The position numbers and the translations under genes were made by a program. Positions 59,479 to 64,000 of a DNA stretch of 64,000 bases are shown here, piece after piece. Numbering within the stretch: position 1 is the stretch's first letter; each line of letters opens with the position of its first letter. A model generated the notes under the pieces. It was given only the letters and a program-made list of their open reading frames with translations. It had not been told where the DNA came from and ran no database searches. The stretch is taken from contig NZ_JAGIKZ010000019.1 of NCBI RefSeq assembly GCF_017874625.1, positions 1 to 64,000 on the forward strand. Direction: 5' to 3'. The stretch is from Cytobacillus eiseniae (GTDB lineage: Bacteria; Bacillota; Bacilli; Bacillales; Cytobacillaceae).

Positions 59479-59668
59479 AAATAAGCGGAGAAATTCCGGC
59501 TATGTTGGGAAATACCTCTATTTCCTTTAATATAAGCGGATTTTTTCCGCCTATTTAATCGAAATCGATGGATTTTGCCTTTTTTAGAGCAATTAACCGG
59601 AGTTTCTCCGCTTATATTCTCTTTTTAAGCGTTCTTTTTCACATTAACCGGAATTTTTCCGCTTATAT
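59479..59668. repeat. 190-bp element of four GCGGA/TCCGC palindromes, copy 3
   Basis: Palindromes start at about 59479, 59531, 59591 and 59643. It is clearly homologous to the block at 57.0 kb over its whole length. Confidence 0.8.
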
Positions 59669-59700
59669 TTCTTCTTCAGCTTTTCAACAGAGCCTCTCTG

Positions 59701-59727
59701 AAAAAGCCTGCCAACATGTGGCAGGCT
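59701..59727 (-). terminator. Terminator of mbl
   Basis: AGCCTGCCA pairs with TGGCAGGCT, followed by TTTTT on the minus strand. Confidence 0.85.
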
Positions 59728-59735
59728 ATTTATTC

Positions 59736-60737
59736 TTATCCAAGCTTACGTCTTGGAAGCTTATCAATATTATCAAGCATAATGCCTGTTCCGATCGCTA
59801 CACAATCCATTGGATTTTCAGCAATTAGCACAGGAACTCGAAGTTCTTCTGCAAGCAATGTATCAATGCCATGCAGCAATGCGCCACCGCCTGTTAAAAT
59901 AACGCCACGGTCGATGATGTCTGCTGATAATTCTGGTGGTGTGCGTTCTAGGACGCTTTTCGCTGCTTGAACAATTACAGCAACTGATTCTCTTAACGCT
60001 TGTTCAATTTCCTCTGAACGAACAGTAATCGTACGTGGAAGCCCTGATACCATGTCACGTCCACGAATATCGATTTCTTCGCTTCTTGAGCCAGGGAAAA
60101 CAGTACCAATATTAATTTTGATATTTTCTGCTGTTCTTTCCCCAATTAATAGCTTATATTCACGTTTGATATACTGCAGAATTTCATTATCAAATGTGTC
60201 TCCAGCCATTTTAATCGATGAAGAAGTCACGATATCGCCCATTGATAAAACCGCTACATCCGTTGTTCCTCCGCCAATATCAACAACCATATTGCCGCTT
60301 GGCTGAAAAATATCCATGCCAGCACCGATTGCTGCTACTTTTGGTTCTTCTTCTAAATAAATTTTCTTGCCGCCGCTTTTTTCTGCCGCCTCTTTGATTG
60401 CCTTCTGTTCAACGCTTGTAATATTCGTCGGACAGCAAATTAAAATACGAGGCTTCGATAAAAAGCCCTTCACATTCAATTTATTAATAAAATGCTTTAA
60501 CATCGCTTCTGTTACGTCAAAATCTGCAATGACTCCATCCTTTAACGGACGAATCGCTGCAATATTGCCTGGTGTACGCCCAACCATGCGGCGAGCTTCT
60601 TCTCCAACGGCCAATACCTTATTATTGTTTCTGTCAATTGCTACAACAGATGGCTCATTTAATACGATGCCACGGCCTTTCACATGAATAAGCACGTTAG
60701 CTGTTCCTAAGTCAATCCCGATATCCCTTGCAAACAT
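59736..60737 (-). CDS. mbl: Cell-shape protein Mbl (MreB-like)
   Basis: Actin-like filament protein that guides lateral wall synthesis. The start is the ATG at 60737 after AAGGAGG; an open frame of 32 codons upstream has no support. GIDLGTANVLIHVKGRGIVL is phosphate-binding loop 1, VVDIGGGTTDVAVLSMGDIV loop 2, and ILTGGGALLHGIDTLLAEEL the adenosine site. At 333 residues it is the normal size. Position next to spoIIID on one side and flhO-flhP on the other matches B. subtilis mbl rather than mreB. Confidence 0.96.
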   Translation of the reverse strand: MFARDIGIDLGTANVLIHVKGRGIVLNEPSVVAIDRNNNKVLAVGEEARRMVGRTPGNIAAIRPLKDGVIADFDVTEAMLKHFINKLNVKGFLSKPRILICCPTNITSVEQKAIKEAAEKSGGKKIYLEEEPKVAAIGAGMDIFQPSGNMVVDIGGGTTDVAVLSMGDIVTSSSIKMAGDTFDNEILQYIKREYKLLIGERTAENIKINIGTVFPGSRSEEIDIRGRDMVSGLPRTITVRSEEIEQALRESVAVIVQAAKSVLERTPPELSADIIDRGVILTGGGALLHGIDTLLAEELRVPVLIAENPMDCVAIGTGIMLDNIDKLPRRKLG

Positions 60738-61140
60738 TCCTACTCTTTCCTCCTTGTACTCATTGGCCAGCCCTGTTCGCCTCCAGAATAAGAGTCGTTC
60801 AAGGCGTAGAGTAAATAGGAACTGCCTTAACACAATCTCTTTATTTTTTTAACGATACAAGCGAACTCACTAATTTTTTAGTATGGTCTTTTATCTATAA
60901 AATTTGATTACGAACCAAGTCTATCCTAATTTTATATTCTACCACACTCACTCAAAATTAAATAATAATTTGTCAAAAATTGTTGGGATTTTTGTGGATT
61001 TTTGTCAGATGGCAGTAGGCAAAGAGGGAATTTGAGATAGGTTGTGGATTTTATGGTTTATGCATGAATCTGAAGATCCAAATTTTCAGGCATAATAAAA
61101 GCAATTAGCGAACGATGCCAATTGCCTTTACTACCGATTT
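60738..61140. other. Gene-free stretch upstream of mbl
   Basis: A minus-strand extended -10, TGGTAGAAT, at about 60944-60936 may drive mbl. The spoIIID terminator is at 61097-61129. Nothing else is recognised. Confidence 0.45.
61097..61129 (-). terminator. Terminator of spoIIID
   Basis: AAAGCAATT pairs with AATTGCCTTT (one bulge) 12 bases after the stop; the minus strand then reads TTTTATTATG. Confidence 0.6.
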
Positions 61141-61413
61141 TTATTTGATGGATTCTTCCTCCATCTCTTCCTTTTTATACTTCATTTTTGTTGCTTCGCC
61201 TCCACGCAAATGGCGGATTGATTTATGATAATCTAGGATTTCTTTTACCTCGACTGCTAATTCAGGATTAATTTCAGGTAGTCTTTCTGTTAAATCTTTA
61301 TGGACTGTACTTTTGGATACGCCAAACTCCTTCGCAATGACGCGAACTGTTTTTCTCGTCTCCACGATATACTTTCCAATCTTGATAGTTCTCTCTTTGA
61401 TGTAATCGTGCAC
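61141..61413 (-). CDS. spoIIID: Sporulation transcription regulator SpoIIID
   Basis: Mother-cell DNA-binding protein that works between sigma-E and sigma-K. Its 90 residues are almost the same as B. subtilis SpoIIID: YIKERTIKIGKYIVETRKTV then the helix-turn-helix RVIAKEFGVSKSTVHKDLTE and ILDYHKSIRHLRGGEATKMK. The GTG start follows AGGGAGG, and the C terminus is slightly shorter and more acidic. A sure marker that this is an endospore former. Confidence 0.98.
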   Translation of the reverse strand: MHDYIKERTIKIGKYIVETRKTVRVIAKEFGVSKSTVHKDLTERLPEINPELAVEVKEILDYHKSIRHLRGGEATKMKYKKEEMEEESIK

Positions 61414-62020
61414 ACCACTCGCCCTCCCTAAATTGGATGTGAGAAGTGTGAAATGAGACTCGCTTTTCGCTTAGATCAATACAGCATTCCGCATGTTATC
61501 AAGAGAGAAAAATCCCCTCCCGAATTCGCTTTCATGCGACAGAAAGCAAGTACTTTCTGAGCTTGCTATGAATTAACATGTCCCGAGCACATACATTATT
61601 ATTTCCAAAACGACTCCTCACCTCAACCACTCTCTTTGTAAGGTTAGTAACAGTCTATTAGCTTGGTTGCTTATATATGCATGAAAAACACAATAGGGAC
61701 AAGGTATCTGGTTAATTTTTTGAAAATTTAATCAACATGCTCAAATATACAGAACTCCTTCATTTTATGGCCCTTAAGAAAGGTGGCGAAAAATAGATAT
61801 TTCCCAAGAAATATGTCGATAAAAGGTCAGACCTATTTATTTGACTTTTTCCAACAAAAATGCATTTCCTTTTTACCTTTTTCGTATTATGATGAATAAA
61901 TAAAAATGATTGCAATTTTTGTCGAATGATTAAGGCAGGAGAAAATAGCGGGTATCTAATCGCTATTAGTTAATTAGTATAGAAATTACAACTTAATATG
62001 GAAAGGAAGAATACAAGAGA
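61414..62020. other. Gene-free stretch between spoIIID and a chemoreceptor
   Basis: Should hold the divergent promoters. A possible sigma-D like -10 (GCGGGTAT, near 61949) with TTAA upstream could serve the chemoreceptor. I found no clear sigma-E site for spoIIID and no usd-like leader gene that I would defend. Confidence 0.35.
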
Positions 62021-63724
62021 ATGAAATGGTCTATTCGCAAGAAAATCATCATGATCTTTACTGCATTTTTAGTATTAATTGGTGTCATAAGCGCCTCATC
62101 CTTTGTCACTTCATCTAAATTGAATGAAAATGCAAAGTTTATAAATACAGAGGTTGTTCCTGGAATTATACAAATCGGCGATATCAACTTTGCTACAGAA
62201 CGTTATTTAACGACAGCTCAAAAATATATATTATCAAGTGACTCAGACTATATCGATAAATTCTCGAAACAAATGGACGAGCAAGAAATAAAAGTTGCTC
62301 AAATGTTTGACGACTATGAAAAAGAAAGTCTAAAGAGTGAAAAGTCAAAAGCAATTGGTCAAAGCCTTCGAAATAAATGGGAAGCATTTCTAAAGGTTAC
62401 GAACGAAGCAAGAGAACTGAAAAGACGTAATCAAGGAGAAAATGCCGTACTACAAATCTATGATGCTCAAGAACTATATGATGCAATGGATAACGATGTC
62501 GACACACTGCTCTCCATGCATAAAAACCAGGCAGCAGATATTGAAGATCAAGGGACCGAGTTATATACCACTAACACTATTGCCATGTTAATATTGGTGG
62601 TTATCTCTATTGTTTTCGTCATTGCCATGGTTATATTTATCTTACGACTCATTCAAAAACCTATTGTTAAGTTGGCTGATAAATTTAAGCAAATGGCCAC
62701 AGGCGACCTCACAGTAGGGGAATTGCAAATAAAGAACCGTGATGAAATTGGGGCTATGGCAGCGAGCTTTAACGACATGCTTGGCAGATTAATAAAAATC
62801 GTTCAAAGCATTGATTCGAATGTTGTACTTGTTGCGTCTACATCAGAGGAATTAGCAGCCAGCGCAGAGGAAACTTCGAATTCCCTTCATCAGGTAACAG
62901 AAGCCATTATGGACATATCAGATGGCTCAGCTGCGCAATTAGAAAGCGCCAACACTAGCAGCAAAGTGATACAAGAAATTGGCAAAGGGATGAATCAAGC
63001 ATCACAGTCAGTTGCAAACGTTTCTAATTTGGCAGTGGAGACGACAGAAGCCACGGTGGAAGGCACATCCATTATGGATCATACGATGGATAAGATGGTT
63101 GATATTCAGCGTTCTTCCCAATCCACTGCACACATCGTCAGCTCTCTTGAGCAAAAATCAAAGGAAATCGAACGCATTGTCACACTGATAACAGATATTA
63201 CAAATCAAACAAATTTATTAGCTCTGAATGCAGCCATAGAAGCAGCACGTGCTGGGGAACATGGAAAGGGATTCGCTGTAGTAGCAGATGAGGTCCGCAA
63301 GCTTGCAGAACAGTCTAATGGGGCAGCAGGCGAAATCAGCAGCCTGATTGGAGTGATTCGCCAGGAAGTAGTGGAAGCGAATCAAGCAATGGAAGAATCT
63401 CTTCTAAATGTGGAATCCGGCATCGACATGGCGAAGACGAGCCAATCAAGCTTCCAGGAAATTGCTCGAATGGTGAGCGATGTCTCCGCCCAAACGGAAG
63501 AGATATCCGCTGTAATTGAACAAGTGAATGCAAGCACACAGAATATGCAGCAAACGTTGGATGAGGTGGCCCATTTATCAAACGAGGCTTCCGAACGCTC
63601 CCAAAATGTCGCCGCTGCGGCAGAAGAGCAAAATGCGACGATGGAGGAAATTTCATCGTCGACAAATGTGCTTAGCCAAATGGCTGATGAGCTGCGATTG
63701 ATCGTCAATCAATTTAAATTATAA
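62021..63724 (+). CDS. Methyl-accepting chemotaxis protein
   Basis: Second chemoreceptor of the window, 567 residues. First helix [20 protein letters not shown]; sensor domain of about 150 residues, helical, with [20 protein letters not shown] typical of four-helix-bundle (4HB_MCP) sensors; second helix [24 protein letters not shown]; signalling hairpin with tip [20 protein letters not shown] methylation pairs flank it. The start follows GGAAAGG. The ligand is unknown. It lies between spoIIID and spoIIQ, two sporulation genes, so is probably an insertion in a conserved order. A terminator follows at once. Confidence 0.92.
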   Translation: MKWSIRKKIIMIFTAFLVLIGVISASSFVTSSKLNENAKFINTEVVPGIIQIGDINFATERYLTTAQKYILSSDSDYIDKFSKQMDEQEIKVAQMFDDYEKESLKSEKSKAIGQSLRNKWEAFLKVTNEARELKRRNQGENAVLQIYDAQELYDAMDNDVDTLLSMHKNQAADIEDQGTELYTTNTIAMLILVVISIVFVIAMVIFILRLIQKPIVKLADKFKQMATGDLTVGELQIKNRDEIGAMAASFNDMLGRLIKIVQSIDSNVVLVASTSEELAASAEETSNSLHQVTEAIMDISDGSAAQLESANTSSKVIQEIGKGMNQASQSVANVSNLAVETTEATVEGTSIMDHTMDKMVDIQRSSQSTAHIVSSLEQKSKEIERIVTLITDITNQTNLLALNAAIEAARAGEHGKGFAVVADEVRKLAEQSNGAAGEISSLIGVIRQEVVEANQAMEESLLNVESGIDMAKTSQSSFQEIARMVSDVSAQTEEISAVIEQVNASTQNMQQTLDEVAHLSNEASERSQNVAAAAEEQNATMEEISSSTNVLSQMADELRLIVNQFKL

Positions 63725-63730
63725 AAAACA

Positions 63731-63754
63731 AAAAACCCGCCAATGGCGGGTTTT
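63731..63754. terminator. Bidirectional terminator
   Basis: AAAACCCGCC-AAT-GGCGGGTTTT, between two converging genes. Confidence 0.9.
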
Positions 63755-63756
63755 CC

Positions 63757-64000
63757 TTATGCATCTGTAGATTCAGTTGTATCTTGTTTTGTATCGTCTT
63801 CTGTTTTGTCTTCTTCTTCATCTGCAGGCTTTTCATCCTCTTTGGATGGATCTTCTGCTGGCTCATCATCTTCTACAGCTTCATCTTCATCCGCTGCTTT
63901 CGCATCGTTTGCAGATGAATCCTCTTGCAGAGCACTTAATGGTTTTTGAAAGTAGTCATGTGGATTCACAGGTACACCGTCTTTGCGAATTTCAAAGTGT
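63757..64000 (-). CDS. spoIIQ: SpoIIQ-like M23 peptidase-fold protein, C-terminal part only
   Basis: Only the last 80 codons are inside the window. They begin with HFEIRKDGVPVNPHDYF, the end of a LytM/M23 domain with its last histidine, and continue into an acidic tail (DEDEAVEDDEPAEDPSKEDE and on to TTESTDA). SpoIIQ is made in the forespore and forms a channel across the septum with SpoIIIAH; its place near spoIIID fits what I recall of the gene order in other Bacillus. Other M23 proteins could look the same in this short part, so the name depends on context. Confidence 0.7.
   Translation of the reverse strand, partial: HFEIRKDGVPVNPHDYFQKPLSALQEDSSANDAKAADEDEAVEDDEPAEDPSKEDEKPADEEEDKTEDDTKQDTTESTDA

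Larger units (their letters stand above)
59302..59735. other. Gene-free stretch between mbl and flhO
   Basis: Contains a minus-strand TATAAT (59377-59372) for flhO, the third four-palindrome element (59479-59668) and the mbl terminator (59701-59727). Confidence 0.7.

Noticed and set aside
61440-61560. Short frames upstream of spoIIID as a usd-like leader gene
   Set aside because: The best candidate has only eight codons on the minus strand, and the plus-strand one has no homology; neither is supported.

Overview
The window comes from a low-GC, Gram-positive, endospore-forming and motile member of the Bacillaceae. The evidence is a near-canonical SpoIIID, the C-terminal end of a SpoIIQ-like protein, Mbl, FlhO and FlhP in the Bacillus order, a ComK-family competence regulator, strong Shine-Dalgarno sites with frequent TTG and GTG starts, and S-layer proteins of the SbsC type known from Geobacillus stearothermophilus. 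No rRNA, tRNA or CRISPR array was seen.

Region 1 (about 0.4-16.9 kb, minus strand) is one long operon for making a surface glycan. It matches the S-layer glycosylation (slg) type: a TPR protein and an O-antigen-ligase-like membrane protein, rmlA-rmlC-rmlB-rmlD for dTDP-L-rhamnose, an ABC exporter (wzm, wzt), an NAD-dependent epimerase, an RgpF-type rhamnan protein, an MBOAT plus AlgJ-like acetylation pair, two family-2 glycosyltransferases and a polyprenyl-phosphate sugar-1-phosphate transferase. A credible sigma-A promoter lies at 16.8 kb and a hairpin at 0.42 kb. The left edge holds a decayed epimerase fragment and what may be the end of an IS21-type element.

Region 2 (17-24.8 kb) has two SbsC-like S-layer genes pointing away from each other around a secreted beta-propeller protein. 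A third SbsC-like gene sits at 38.1-40.4 kb. It is followed by a three-gene operon of secreted or anchored small proteins (41-43 kb), a secreted coiled-coil protein (43.2-45.2 kb) and an S41 protease (45.6-47 kb).

Region 3 (24.8-38.1 kb) is accessory: a cell-wall amidase, comK, a chemoreceptor, small unknown genes, a toxin-antitoxin-like pair, a CNNM/CorC-type transporter, a comM/yifB homologue and a truncated IS3 orfA. It is studded with about 24 copies of a roughly 29-bp palindrome, many in inverted pairs, clustered around a REP-associated tyrosine transposase (RAYT) gene at 33.6 kb. I read this as a RAYT/REPIN system in a Bacillaceae genome.

Region 4 (47-64 kb) is largely conserved Bacillus core: a Nudix protein, ywqB-like and ywqA-like genes, ssbB, ywpF, fabZ, a small EpuA-like protein, flhP, flhO, mbl, spoIIID, a second chemoreceptor and spoIIQ. 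The spaces between genes hold two unrelated 52-bp tandem minisatellites with the same hairpin-plus-pyrimidine layout, and 190-bp elements made of four palindromes. A ComK-type AT-box precedes the ssbB promoter, which links that gene to the comK at 26 kb.
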